A stretch of 64,000 nucleotides of DNA from a virus. The notes under the pieces were generated by a model, which did not search any database, was not told where the DNA came from, and was given only the letters and a program-made list of their open reading frames with translations. Location of the stretch: the IMG/VR virus record IMGVR_UViG_3300048672_000430, positions 18,108 through 82,107 of that record. One strand, given 5' to 3'. Shown piece by piece: positions 50,300-59,270 of this stretch (position 1 is its first letter; each line of letters begins with the position of its first letter). The position numbers and the translations under genes are program-made.

Positions 50300-51784
50300 T
50301 TAATATCCTAACGATTTTTTAATTTGTTCTGCATCTAATGCTATTTTACCAGCTTCGTATTTATCATCAGCAGTTCTATATTTAGCTTCTGAAGCTGTTT
50401 TACCTAATAATCTTGTTAGATTTTCATAATTTTTACGAGCAGCATCTGATGCCACTCCTTGTTCTGTTAAATTTGTTGCACCCTGAGATTGTGACTGTAT
50501 AGAAGCTAATAAATTTTTATAAGCGTCAGCACCTTTACCTTCATATGCAGCTTTACCTAAAACACCAGCATTACTTAAGAAATCCTGATTTTTTTGATTA
50601 GTTGATGCACTTAATGGGTTTGTATAAAGTTTAGTAGCTAAATCGTTTAAGAATGGTCTACTAGCAAAGAATCCTGCTCCCAAAGTTTGATTATTTAAAC
50701 CTTTATTTAAAATATCACTACCTGAGAATCCATAATTACCATATTTATTTATTGTTAATCTAAGTGCCTCGTTTTCGGCAGCTTTTCTTATTTGTTGCTG
50801 TGAAGCATTTATTGCATTTTGTCTAGCAGCATTTTGATCAACTAGGTTTCCTTTACCAAATAATCCAGCCAATTGCCCCTCGTTAGCTATTCCTGCTAAA
50901 CCTTGACTAATTGTATCTAGTCTAGTATAATCATTAGTACTGATTGGTTGTCTAACCATTATTGGATTACCGTTCGCATCTTTTTTACCAGAATCAACTA
51001 ATTTACCATTAATTGTTTCATCTAATTGTTGCATTTTAGCTTGACGAGCTGTTTCTGCATCTTGAGCAGCTTTTAACTGACCTTGAACAGAAGTATCGAT
51101 GTTTCCTAAACCTTGATTTAATAATTCATTAGTTTGAATACCAAATTGTTTTGCTTGGTTTTTTAATAGTTCTGCTTGACCTTGAGCTGCCATATTTGCT
51201 TGACTTAATTGTTGTCCAAGACCAGAAGCTTGTCTAGCAACAGGTTGTAATTTAGATTTATCCATCAATAAACTGTCTAGTCTAGATTGACCAGAAGTAT
51301 ATCTATTTCCTCCAACTGAACGTCTCAATAACTCTTGAGTTCCAGCAGGATTAAAATTAGATACTTGTTGAGCTAAACCCGATGCTTGTTGTGAAATAGC
51401 AGAAGTATCTCCTAAATTTTGAGGCCCCTTATATTCACCAGATCTGTATGTTTGGAATTTATTAACGTCTTCATCTGTGATGTCGCCAGCTTGTTCAGTG
51501 CTATTTAATCTACCTAAAACAGCGGCTCTATCGCTTTCATTAAATTTACCAGATTCTTGTTGTGCTTGTTTATTAAACTGATCTTGTTGTTGCTTTAATT
51601 GATTTTGTACTCCACCAATTTGATTTTGTATATCGCCAGCAACCTTTTGTCCGAGTTGATTATCTTTATTCGCTTGGAATAAACGATTTAAATTAGTGTA
51701 TCCAGTCCCCTGTTGTTGACCTTGATTTTGACTAGCTTGACCAAAAAGCCTACTCATGTTATTGGAATTATTGTCGATAGCCAT
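50300..51784 (-). CDS. Putative internal virion protein, Gln-rich
   Basis: 494 residues, very rich in Gln and Asn (NQGQQQGT, KQQQDQFNKQAQQE), helical, without hydrophobic anchors. First gene of the internal-protein operon, 20 bases behind a late-type motif, RBS GAGGG. No enzyme motif. Confidence 0.55.
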   Translation of the reverse strand: MAIDNNSNNMSRLFGQASQNQGQQQGTGYTNLNRLFQANKDNQLGQKVAGDIQNQIGGVQNQLKQQQDQFNKQAQQESGKFNESDRAAVLGRLNSTEQAGDITDEDVNKFQTYRSGEYKGPQNLGDTSAISQQASGLAQQVSNFNPAGTQELLRRSVGGNRYTSGQSRLDSLLMDKSKLQPVARQASGLGQQLSQANMAAQGQAELLKNQAKQFGIQTNELLNQGLGNIDTSVQGQLKAAQDAETARQAKMQQLDETINGKLVDSGKKDANGNPIMVRQPISTNDYTRLDTISQGLAGIANEGQLAGLFGKGNLVDQNAARQNAINASQQQIRKAAENEALRLTINKYGNYGFSGSDILNKGLNNQTLGAGFFASRPFLNDLATKLYTNPLSASTNQKNQDFLSNAGVLGKAAYEGKGADAYKNLLASIQSQSQGATNLTEQGVASDAARKNYENLTRLLGKTASEAKYRTADDKYEAGKIALDAEQIKKSLGY

Positions 51785-51804
51785 AGGTTCCCTCTAATTA
51801 ATTG

Positions 51805-51822
51805 CTATATATAGTTGTTAAT
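51805..51822 (-). promoter_or_regulatory. Late-type 18-bp motif, copy 5
   Basis: ATTAACAACTATATATAG on the minus strand, identical to the copy at 563. Leader of about 20 bases with GAGGG to ATG 51784. It also overlaps nothing coding: the stop of the upstream gene is at 51827. Confidence 0.6.
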
Positions 51823-51826
51823 ATAC

Positions 51827-52237
51827 TTAATTATACGCTATAAAACGAATAATGTACCTATTATTTGGTATTAAACCGGTTATATTGTCTATAAACAAGG
51901 TATTACCATTCTGTGTATAAGAAATAAATGGACAGCTTGTAGGATAACCAGTAGCTGACGTTTTATTTGTCGTGGCAATAACTTGAGTACCTTTCACTAC
52001 GTTTGTTGTATTTAGTAATATAGATGTTCTTGTTGTTGGTACTCCGCTAGAATTTACTGTAACTTCTACGTCTTTTACTGTGGATAAGAAATTATCTTCA
52101 AATGTTAATTTGTTATTTAACGCAAAGTATAACCCGTCTATCCCATCATTTAAATTACGTCCTAATTTTTCAATCAATGGTTGATCTTTTTCATCAAAAT
52201 CGGTGCTTATTATTCTTTTAAAATTTGATAATTTCAT
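51827..52237 (-). CDS. Putative small tail protein
   Basis: 136 residues, beta-rich C-terminal half (TTRTSILLNTTNVVKGTQVIATTNK). One-base overlap with the nozzle-like gene suggests a partner in tail assembly. Proteins of this size and place are tail-knob or fibre-attachment parts in some podoviruses. Confidence 0.5.
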   Translation of the reverse strand: MKLSNFKRIISTDFDEKDQPLIEKLGRNLNDGIDGLYFALNNKLTFEDNFLSTVKDVEVTVNSSGVPTTRTSILLNTTNVVKGTQVIATTNKTSATGYPTSCPFISYTQNGNTLFIDNITGLIPNNRYIIRFIAYN

Positions 52238-55200
52238 TATCTATAAGCCCTTGTACTTTGTTGTGTTTCACCTGTAATTGTTGCACCTAGTAATCTATAG
52301 TCTTCTCTTGCAACATTATGTTGAAAGTTAACAACAATAAATCTACATCTTTGGCATTGTCTAGGTATAAATGTCCTAAATGGTGCAGAGTTTGACGATC
52401 CACCAAAGAAACCGCTACCAAAAGTATTATGTCCAAATATACCATTTCCGTCCATTGTAAACGGAACTGGAATAAGTTCTGGTAATAAGTCTGTACCAAA
52501 TGCCATTACAGCGTTTGTTATATTTCTTGTTTCTAACATTAATGTTGCTTCTCTTAAGTGTTTTAACATTAATGGATCACCCATAGTTATAGGTGCATAT
52601 GTTACAGAACTCTTAATTGATTTAAATATTGTGATTTCACCCACTAAAAAGTTTAAATCAACGTTTAATGTTAATTGTCTCTTAATTGGATCAACTTCAA
52701 TAATAATAGCTTCCATATCAGTAGTAAGGCTGTTTAATCTATAGTTATTAAACGATACTCCAGTGTCACTGTTTAATCTAGACACTATATCGTTATAGCA
52801 CACTCTGATGTCATTAAAGTTTTGTCCGTCTGTCTGCCAAGAACCAGCGTTTCCTGGAATCTTAACCGAAACAGGAATACTGAATCTATTTGCATCAATA
52901 ACTGTTACTTTATGAACACCATTAATATTAGGACTAGAATTAGATCCTGTTATTTCAATATATCTTCCAGTAATTAGATTGTGCCCAGTAGATGTTATTA
53001 TAGAAGGATTTGCTCCAGAAATATCTGTTATAGTACCAACATAGTCATCTATTCTTGCTTCAAAATCATTTACTGTTATATTAGCGTTCAGATCTAATTT
53101 TTTTGCTAATGCTAAAATTTTATTTCTAGGATTATCACCATTAACCATAGCTAATGTGTTATATGTCGGATCATTAATACCTGAATCACGACTTAATTTA
53201 TCCATGAAAGTATTAAAGTCAAAAATATTTACTGTTTGAGTTTGTAATAATACGTCACCCGGTTCATACCCAAGAATTGACGATAATTTAACTATATTAG
53301 GACTAACTAAAAAGTTATTACCAAAAGCCGAAGATAATTCTCTATCGGCATAATCAGTTCTATCAAATAGTTTACGTTCTTTTTCTAAGTAATTTGTGTC
53401 ACCCGCACCAAGATATAATACGTCATCAATAGGATTTACAATAGCACAAGTATTTGTTTTATCGTAAGTAGTCCAACTTTGTGTTAAAGTACTAAATCTG
53501 TATGCTTTTGTTGCAACTGTATCTTCAAAATTCTTAACAGTAAACACTAAATAAGAGTTATCAGATTCATATCCAACAGCTAAAGTTGCTGTTTTAAAGT
53601 GTAAATAATTTACTGATCCAAGTTTAAGTATTTGGTCGTCGATTGCTCTAGAAATAACCTGAGCCCCACCTTCTGTTAAACTTTGTATACCTTGTGTTGT
53701 CCAAGCAAATATAACATTATTAACAACAGTAACTGAATCTGGTGCAGTAACGTTAAAACTTGAATCAAACAAGTTTAATTGAAATGGTGCAGAATCACCA
53801 GAAATTCTATATAATCCATCTTCTTTAAATACGAATAATGAATCTCTAAGAGGAAAAATACGTAATATTGCCTTATCTTCTGCTCCAACATTAAAATAAT
53901 TTGTAGAAGGAACAGCTTCTGGTTGGTAGAGTTTAGAATAATACACTCTATTACTCTTAACCTCATTTTCAGATGTTATAGAATCAATAGACGAAATCAT
54001 AGAACCTGTCGTTCCTGCAACAGTAACCTCAACATCAATACTGAAAGTTGTAGGAGATATGTAAGTGATCTCGTAAATACCATCAATACTAGGAGTACTA
54101 TTTGTGCTACTTATTACAACAAAATCTAAATTTGTTAATCCGTGATTTGTAGATGTAGTAATAACGGTTTGTTGTGCAACAGATATATCGTTTATTAAAG
54201 CTGTTGGCGAAATTGCAGGATTAAAAGACAACCCAGTTGTTGAGTTATTAGCTAACATGAAAAATTCACTTTCTATCTGTAAATCACGGGCTTCTAATTG
54301 CATTTTACCAGGTACGTCAAATGCACCAGATAAGTAAAACCCGTAAATTGTTTCATTTGAATTTTGATTGATACATCGAATAAAGCTTCTTGCTGTCTCA
54401 TCAACCGCTATAGCAGGGGAAACGTTTGTACTTAATAATACTTGCTTATTTGCAATATTTTCACCACGACCTTGTGTTGTAACGGTTAATGTAAACCCAG
54501 TAGCTATTGTTCCATCTATAGGATCAGTAACTGCTCCGAAATTAACATTAGTTACTGTTACAGTATTTGTTAATGATGAACAAGTAAAGTCAGATAGATA
54601 TACAGAAAGTTTATCTTTAATCGCTGTAGCTATAGTATTTGCTGACGATCCAGTACTGAAGTTTACTTTCACATATGTATAATCAGTTCCTAAATTCGGT
54701 GCAGTAGCACTAGTTGTTTCAAGATATACACAGAACTTTTTACCGGTTGCTGCATATATTAAAAAATAAGCATTATTTAAAGAGTTTGCAACATCTGCGA
54801 CTGTTTGAACTGTTGTTATTTCTTGTAGTCCGGTAACAAATGTATATGTATTTGAACTAGCAGCAGTAGCTATAGTAATACTTGGTATATTACCTAAGTC
54901 GTAATCAGCAATCATACTTTGAACACCTAGTAAGTTAAATAACAAACTATGTTTAGTTCTAGTATTAGCGTAGAAAACAACATTTCTATATCTGTTGATA
55001 TCTGTAGCAAAAGGAGGTACTTCGTTAGATTGAGTTATCCCTTCACCTGTTGAATTATTTGTGTAGAGGTTTGCACCTTTAAAGTCGTCTGGAGTTATGT
55101 CAGTAACTACTACAGATCCAGCAGATAATTCTGCCGAAGTTGGATATGCTTCATAAACAAGCTGTAATTCATCATTAGGTGTAATATCACTTATTGAAAT

Positions 55201-56517
55201 AGCGTCAGAAGCAGAGAATATTGAAGATCTATATACTTGATAGAAGTATCTAGAATCTATACTTTGAGGAATAGCTATAGTTAATTCTACATTTGAAGTT
55301 GTAGTAATATCTACAGTATCCAATAGTAATTGATCATTTGTTGTAATTATGCTATCAGTTAAAGCTCTTAATTTAGCTAAAATATTAGAGAAATAAGCTT
55401 GAACGTCTAGGTTGTCTAGATGTATTGGAGGAATCGCAACCGCTGGAGGTTGTGTAATTGATCTAAATTCATTAGAATTAATACTAGAACCTGTTACAGT
55501 TACAGCACCAGAAGCAGTAGTATTAAATGTTAAAGTTGTTGGAGTTATAGATGCTACTGTTTGTGCACCATTAATATCTCCTGTAGCCACTGTAAACCCA
55601 GCTAAAAAGATGTTAGAAGCATTCTGAACATAATCAGCAGGATTACCAGAAGAGAATGTAATAGTACAAACTCCTGTTGTTATTGATGCTGAACTCATTA
55701 TTAAAGGAGCAGATGATGTGTTAGCTAATAGTATATCATTATCTAATTTTGTTGTTAATGCTATCATTTGAGCACGAAGATCAGCAGTACTAGAGTTTGA
55801 TATAACTCCCACTGAAGATACGTAATTTTTATCATTTATTCTAGCAGTAGTTAAAGGAGTATTTGTGAATGAGTCTAAAGTACCTAATAAATTCATGTAG
55901 TCTTGTAGCATAGAATTTAATTGATAATTATAAACTAATTCTCTTTGTGAAGGGCTTCCTTGAATTAAGTTATCGTTAATATCTTTGTATCCCCAAACTA
56001 CTCTATATGCTACAGCAGAATCTTGAGGTAAGAATCCTGTAGTTAAGTTTGCTTGATAAACCGACTTACCTTCAATACTGATAGCTTTAGCTGCACCAGC
56101 AGGAGTTATTGTCGAACTACCAATAGTATTAGCCGTTTTTGCTGATAATTTTTGAATACCGTTATTAGAAGTAAAATATAGGTTACCATTTGATTCGATA
56201 AATTTCATTCTTAATAGATCTGATGCTTCAACAAAATTACCTGCGAATGCTTGAAAAGATCCAACTCCGTCAGAGTCATATTCTAATTGATTTGTAATAT
56301 GTCGAATAATTCTACCACGATATGATGTTAATTGTTTAAAAAGATCACTCGTTGATCCACCAGAGTTTCCATATAACTTAAAACCTCTACGTTGTTCGAT
56401 TATTCCATTACGACGAATAACAACATTCGATGCTTCTGAAAGAGCACCATCTGGTAGCGATAATTGGTTAGGCGAAGTATATAGACCTGCCGCTTTTAAT
56501 ACTACTGTATTTGCCAT
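52237..56517 (-). CDS. Putative tail nozzle (tubular) protein, 1426 residues
   Basis: The N-terminus LYTSPNQLSLPDGALSEASNVVIRRNGIIEQRRGF is typical of the nozzle or stabilisation proteins of podoviruses. Two repeats of the form TxTxHxL..GxxVxIxxxxxxPxIxGxxxVTxIxxxxFxI (near residues 790-840 and 1230-1270) resemble FCCH/ubiquitin-E1-like insert domains. The rest is beta-rich. It is much longer than T7 gp12, so insertions are likely. It lies next to the adaptor-like gene, as expected for a short tail. Confidence 0.7.
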   Translation of the reverse strand: MANTVVLKAAGLYTSPNQLSLPDGALSEASNVVIRRNGIIEQRRGFKLYGNSGGSTSDLFKQLTSYRGRIIRHITNQLEYDSDGVGSFQAFAGNFVEASDLLRMKFIESNGNLYFTSNNGIQKLSAKTANTIGSSTITPAGAAKAISIEGKSVYQANLTTGFLPQDSAVAYRVVWGYKDINDNLIQGSPSQRELVYNYQLNSMLQDYMNLLGTLDSFTNTPLTTARINDKNYVSSVGVISNSSTADLRAQMIALTTKLDNDILLANTSSAPLIMSSASITTGVCTITFSSGNPADYVQNASNIFLAGFTVATGDINGAQTVASITPTTLTFNTTASGAVTVTGSSINSNEFRSITQPPAVAIPPIHLDNLDVQAYFSNILAKLRALTDSIITTNDQLLLDTVDITTTSNVELTIAIPQSIDSRYFYQVYRSSIFSASDAISISDITPNDELQLVYEAYPTSAELSAGSVVVTDITPDDFKGANLYTNNSTGEGITQSNEVPPFATDINRYRNVVFYANTRTKHSLLFNLLGVQSMIADYDLGNIPSITIATAASSNTYTFVTGLQEITTVQTVADVANSLNNAYFLIYAATGKKFCVYLETTSATAPNLGTDYTYVKVNFSTGSSANTIATAIKDKLSVYLSDFTCSSLTNTVTVTNVNFGAVTDPIDGTIATGFTLTVTTQGRGENIANKQVLLSTNVSPAIAVDETARSFIRCINQNSNETIYGFYLSGAFDVPGKMQLEARDLQIESEFFMLANNSTTGLSFNPAISPTALINDISVAQQTVITTSTNHGLTNLDFVVISSTNSTPSIDGIYEITYISPTTFSIDVEVTVAGTTGSMISSIDSITSENEVKSNRVYYSKLYQPEAVPSTNYFNVGAEDKAILRIFPLRDSLFVFKEDGLYRISGDSAPFQLNLFDSSFNVTAPDSVTVVNNVIFAWTTQGIQSLTEGGAQVISRAIDDQILKLGSVNYLHFKTATLAVGYESDNSYLVFTVKNFEDTVATKAYRFSTLTQSWTTYDKTNTCAIVNPIDDVLYLGAGDTNYLEKERKLFDRTDYADRELSSAFGNNFLVSPNIVKLSSILGYEPGDVLLQTQTVNIFDFNTFMDKLSRDSGINDPTYNTLAMVNGDNPRNKILALAKKLDLNANITVNDFEARIDDYVGTITDISGANPSIITSTGHNLITGRYIEITGSNSSPNINGVHKVTVIDANRFSIPVSVKIPGNAGSWQTDGQNFNDIRVCYNDIVSRLNSDTGVSFNNYRLNSLTTDMEAIIIEVDPIKRQLTLNVDLNFLVGEITIFKSIKSSVTYAPITMGDPLMLKHLREATLMLETRNITNAVMAFGTDLLPELIPVPFTMDGNGIFGHNTFGSGFFGGSSNSAPFRTFIPRQCQRCRFIVVNFQHNVAREDYRLLGATITGETQQSTRAYR

Positions 56518-56526
56518 TATCTATCC

Positions 56527-57741
56527 TTATACTTTTGTTCTATTACCGTTAACACCCTTACCAAATCTAAGTAAGCTGTTTCTATTAAATACTTTGCGAG
56601 GTGAACCTTCAGCTCTATTTTGAACTAATGTTGCTTGACCAGCTTCTAATTGACTAATTTTACCATTAGCTGTTTGTAATCCTTGTAGATCACCTTGGGC
56701 TTCTAGTATTCTTGCTACTGTTCTTTCTGCTAGTAAACTATGTAGATCACTAGGTATTTGAGGAATTATACATTCAAATTGTAAACATATATAATCTTCT
56801 ATTTCAAAATCTTCTGGTACATCTGCTGATTTGAATTTAATTGTTGTAGCAGAAACTACGTTTTTACCCAACTTAACATCAATTTTATAGGTACGATGTC
56901 CACCTTTCTTTTTTAAGAAATCAATAACAGAACTATTTTTAATATTATCTGGAACAGAATCAAATTCAATTCCTTGCATACTATCTAAAGTTAACCCTAA
57001 CGTGTTAGTGGTAGTAATAGAAGTTGATAATAATTCATAGTATATTGTCACTATATTAGATGTAGAAACTGCTGTATAATCTTCTGTACTATTAATTGCA
57101 GAAACTAAGCTAGCAGCAGTTGCACTATCGCTAACACCTATTGTAAAATTTGTTCCAGCAATTAGTTCGATTCCACCAATAACTATCTTATCACCAGCAA
57201 CTATATTAGCATCAGTAATAGTTAGATCTTTTGAAAAACCAGAACAAACAGCGGCTCTTTCATCTAAAACTAGGTTGTTAGGTCTTAAGTAATAAACAAA
57301 TACTAATTCACCGGTAATTCCCTCACCAATGTCTGTAGTTAAACAAACTTGGTTTGCTTCAAAGAAATAATGAGCAGGGGTAATATATCCATTATTATTG
57401 AATTGAAAAAAAGCTTTATCGGCTGAATCAATACGATTTAATTTACGAAGGTGACCACCAGAATTAGGATCACTATAATAAACATCATATACTTTTTGAC
57501 CGATTGCTCTATATGGTATGTCATATCTCGATTTACCAATCTTTAAAGGAACAGATTCCCTAAATGAAAAGTAATCTTCATGATACTGTAGAACAGAAGG
57601 TACTTGTGCTAAAAATAATTCATGATTAGCAAATTTAAGTATATCTTCTTCATTATATGTAACTTGGGATAAAGGAAAGGCACTATTTAATTTTATAGTG
57701 TCAATCAAATCCCTGCTAGTAAGGTACGGTCGATTACTCAT
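56527..57741 (-). CDS. Putative tail adaptor (tubular A-like) protein
   Basis: 404 residues. RDLIDTIKLNSAFPLSQVTYNEEDILKFANHEL is a helical start seen in podovirus adaptors, followed by KSRYDIPYRAIGQKVYDV and an inserted beta domain (about 160-235), then helices with SDLHSLLAERTVARILEAQGD. It should join the portal to the nozzle. No late-type motif directly before it; probably read from 58157. Confidence 0.65.
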   Translation of the reverse strand: MSNRPYLTSRDLIDTIKLNSAFPLSQVTYNEEDILKFANHELFLAQVPSVLQYHEDYFSFRESVPLKIGKSRYDIPYRAIGQKVYDVYYSDPNSGGHLRKLNRIDSADKAFFQFNNNGYITPAHYFFEANQVCLTTDIGEGITGELVFVYYLRPNNLVLDERAAVCSGFSKDLTITDANIVAGDKIVIGGIELIAGTNFTIGVSDSATAASLVSAINSTEDYTAVSTSNIVTIYYELLSTSITTTNTLGLTLDSMQGIEFDSVPDNIKNSSVIDFLKKKGGHRTYKIDVKLGKNVVSATTIKFKSADVPEDFEIEDYICLQFECIIPQIPSDLHSLLAERTVARILEAQGDLQGLQTANGKISQLEAGQATLVQNRAEGSPRKVFNRNSLLRFGKGVNGNRTKV

Positions 57742-57775
57742 ATAATCCTAGGTTAAATGTTAAAAGAGGGATTAA

Positions 57776-58117
57776 TTAAGCTAATTTTTCTTTTAAAGCT
57801 AAAAGTTCTTTTATCTTTTCGTCGATTTCCGAAGCTGTAAGTTCATGCTCTTCAGCAGACTCATCTTCAGACTCTTCGATTTCTGGACTTTCAGAAAGCT
57901 CTTCTTCGGCAGATTCAACAGGCTTCTTATCTTTTGCTTCTAATACTTCTTCAGCAGTAGATAATCCTTTTTTTAACCCTTCTTTAGTGTTAGAAGCGAC
58001 TGTTACTTTTTTAAGTCCAGCCATCTTTTCACCCATAATACCTTTCATGTGCTCTCTAAGATCCCCTAGAACCTTTGTACTAGCTTTTTTCTCGATCTCA
58101 CTAAGTTTCTTAACCAT
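57776..58117 (-). CDS. Acidic disordered protein
   Basis: 113 residues with a Glu/Ser-rich middle (ESAEEELSESPEIEESEDES) between two helices. Resembles scaffolding-type or decoration proteins by composition only. Preceded by a late-type motif and a hairpin leader. Confidence 0.5.
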   Translation of the reverse strand: MVKKLSEIEKKASTKVLGDLREHMKGIMGEKMAGLKKVTVASNTKEGLKKGLSTAEEVLEAKDKKPVESAEEELSESPEIEESEDESAEEHELTASEIDEKIKELLALKEKLA

Positions 58118-58156
58118 TTGTAAACCCCTGTAATTACTAGAATGAGAAATTATATC

Positions 58157-58174
58157 TCATTTATAGTTGTTAAT
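58157..58174 (-). promoter_or_regulatory. Late-type motif, copy 6, followed by a hairpin
   Basis: ATTAACAACTATAAATGA on the minus strand. The hairpin AATGAGA/TCTCATT (58140-58160) overlaps its end, so the transcript would begin with a stem-loop. The space 58118-58213 holds no gene. Confidence 0.5.
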
Positions 58175-58213
58175 ATATTATTATACCTTAAATATCCATA
58201 ACTTCAATACTGC

Positions 58214-58633
58214 TTATTTAAGCCTTTGTTTCAATTTATACTGGGTAACTTCAGAAGCATTAGCTATGTCCCCTAGTAATTGTATAGTTCCTTGACTAGT
58301 TTTCCCGTTTTTACATAGAACTTCAATTTTTGAACAAATATCCTTATGTAAATCCAAACAAGTCTTTAGTAATTCTTTATTTTCTTTTGCTTGTTTCAAT
58401 GGTAAATTAGCCATTTTTTGAGCAGCAGATGATATAATTTTAGCCTCATCTAATGACTCGTCGCCATAAATACCTATATAGCGTTCAATTACATCATCAT
58501 AGTCTGAATCAGCTTTTGAATAAATATCACTTAATGTATCGTGATCTTGATTAAAAACAACTCTAGCACATATATGATGAGCTGCGTGTGCGTATAGTTT
58601 TAAAGTTTGTAAAGTAACAGCTAATTCTAACAT
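58214..58633 (-). CDS. Helical hypothetical late protein
   Basis: 139 residues, all helical (HAAHHICARVVFNQDHDTLS). The YSKADSDYDDVIERYIG part and His-rich start recall a ferritin/Dps-like four-helix protein, but key ligands cannot be confirmed. Role in virion or fibre assembly unknown. Confidence 0.5.
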   Translation of the reverse strand: MLELAVTLQTLKLYAHAAHHICARVVFNQDHDTLSDIYSKADSDYDDVIERYIGIYGDESLDEAKIISSAAQKMANLPLKQAKENKELLKTCLDLHKDICSKIEVLCKNGKTSQGTIQLLGDIANASEVTQYKLKQRLK

Positions 58634-58642
58634 AAATTCCCC

Positions 58643-59236
58643 TTATTTTATTATTGCAGCTCTCGCAGCAGCACGTTTAGCTTTTATTTCAGCAGGACAC
58701 GGAATCCCAGCATCCAATTCTCTGATTATTAAATAATCTGTATCAGCTAAATATTTTAAAGATTCAGCATTGATTTTTTCTTGTGATAATTTATTTTTTG
58801 TACCTGCTACTAGTGCATGTAATTGATCTCTAGTTGGGCAAGGTATATTTTTAAAGTTGAAATCTTTAATTTGATTATTTACAATATTTATACTGTCATT
58901 TTCGTAATCACGTAATTCAGTTTTGTCAGCTAAATACGCTTCAAGTAAAAATACAATATCAACTTCAGCTATCTCGATATTTTTTTGTATCTCTGCCATT
59001 TCCATTTCTGAAGGAAAAACTTCGTAATAAGTTTCAGTTACCTGTACAGTTTCTGTATAGCTAGGTATTGCTGGCTCAATTACAGTTTCACCATTCATTT
59101 TAGCTGCTACTGCTGCGTGGACAATTTCTTGATCCACAATTCGAGTTTTAGCTATTTTATCGAAACCTGAAGGAGTGATCGTAAAATCTACTCCTTCTTT
59201 TAATCCGTAATTTTCTAGTATTGCTTTATAATTCAT
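58643..59236 (-). CDS. Hypothetical protein next to fibre, possible fibre chaperone
   Basis: 197 residues. N-terminal YGLKEGVDFTITPSGFDKIAK, mixed middle and helical C-terminus ending in Ala/Lys-rich AEIKAKRAAARAA. Genes of this kind directly after a fibre gene often encode its assembly factor or tip protein; no motif proves this. Confidence 0.5.
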   Translation of the reverse strand: MNYKAILENYGLKEGVDFTITPSGFDKIAKTRIVDQEIVHAAVAAKMNGETVIEPAIPSYTETVQVTETYYEVFPSEMEMAEIQKNIEIAEVDIVFLLEAYLADKTELRDYENDSINIVNNQIKDFNFKNIPCPTRDQLHALVAGTKNKLSQEKINAESLKYLADTDYLIIRELDAGIPCPAEIKAKRAAARAAIIK

Positions 59237-59270
59237 ATTTTAATCCCTTTCGTGTTATGTATTCGTAACA

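Noticed and set aside
53923-55627. Rightward frames of 60-104 codons opposite the tail genes
   Set aside because: Shadows of the long leftward genes, with Val/Thr/Ser-rich antisense composition and no ribosome binding sites.
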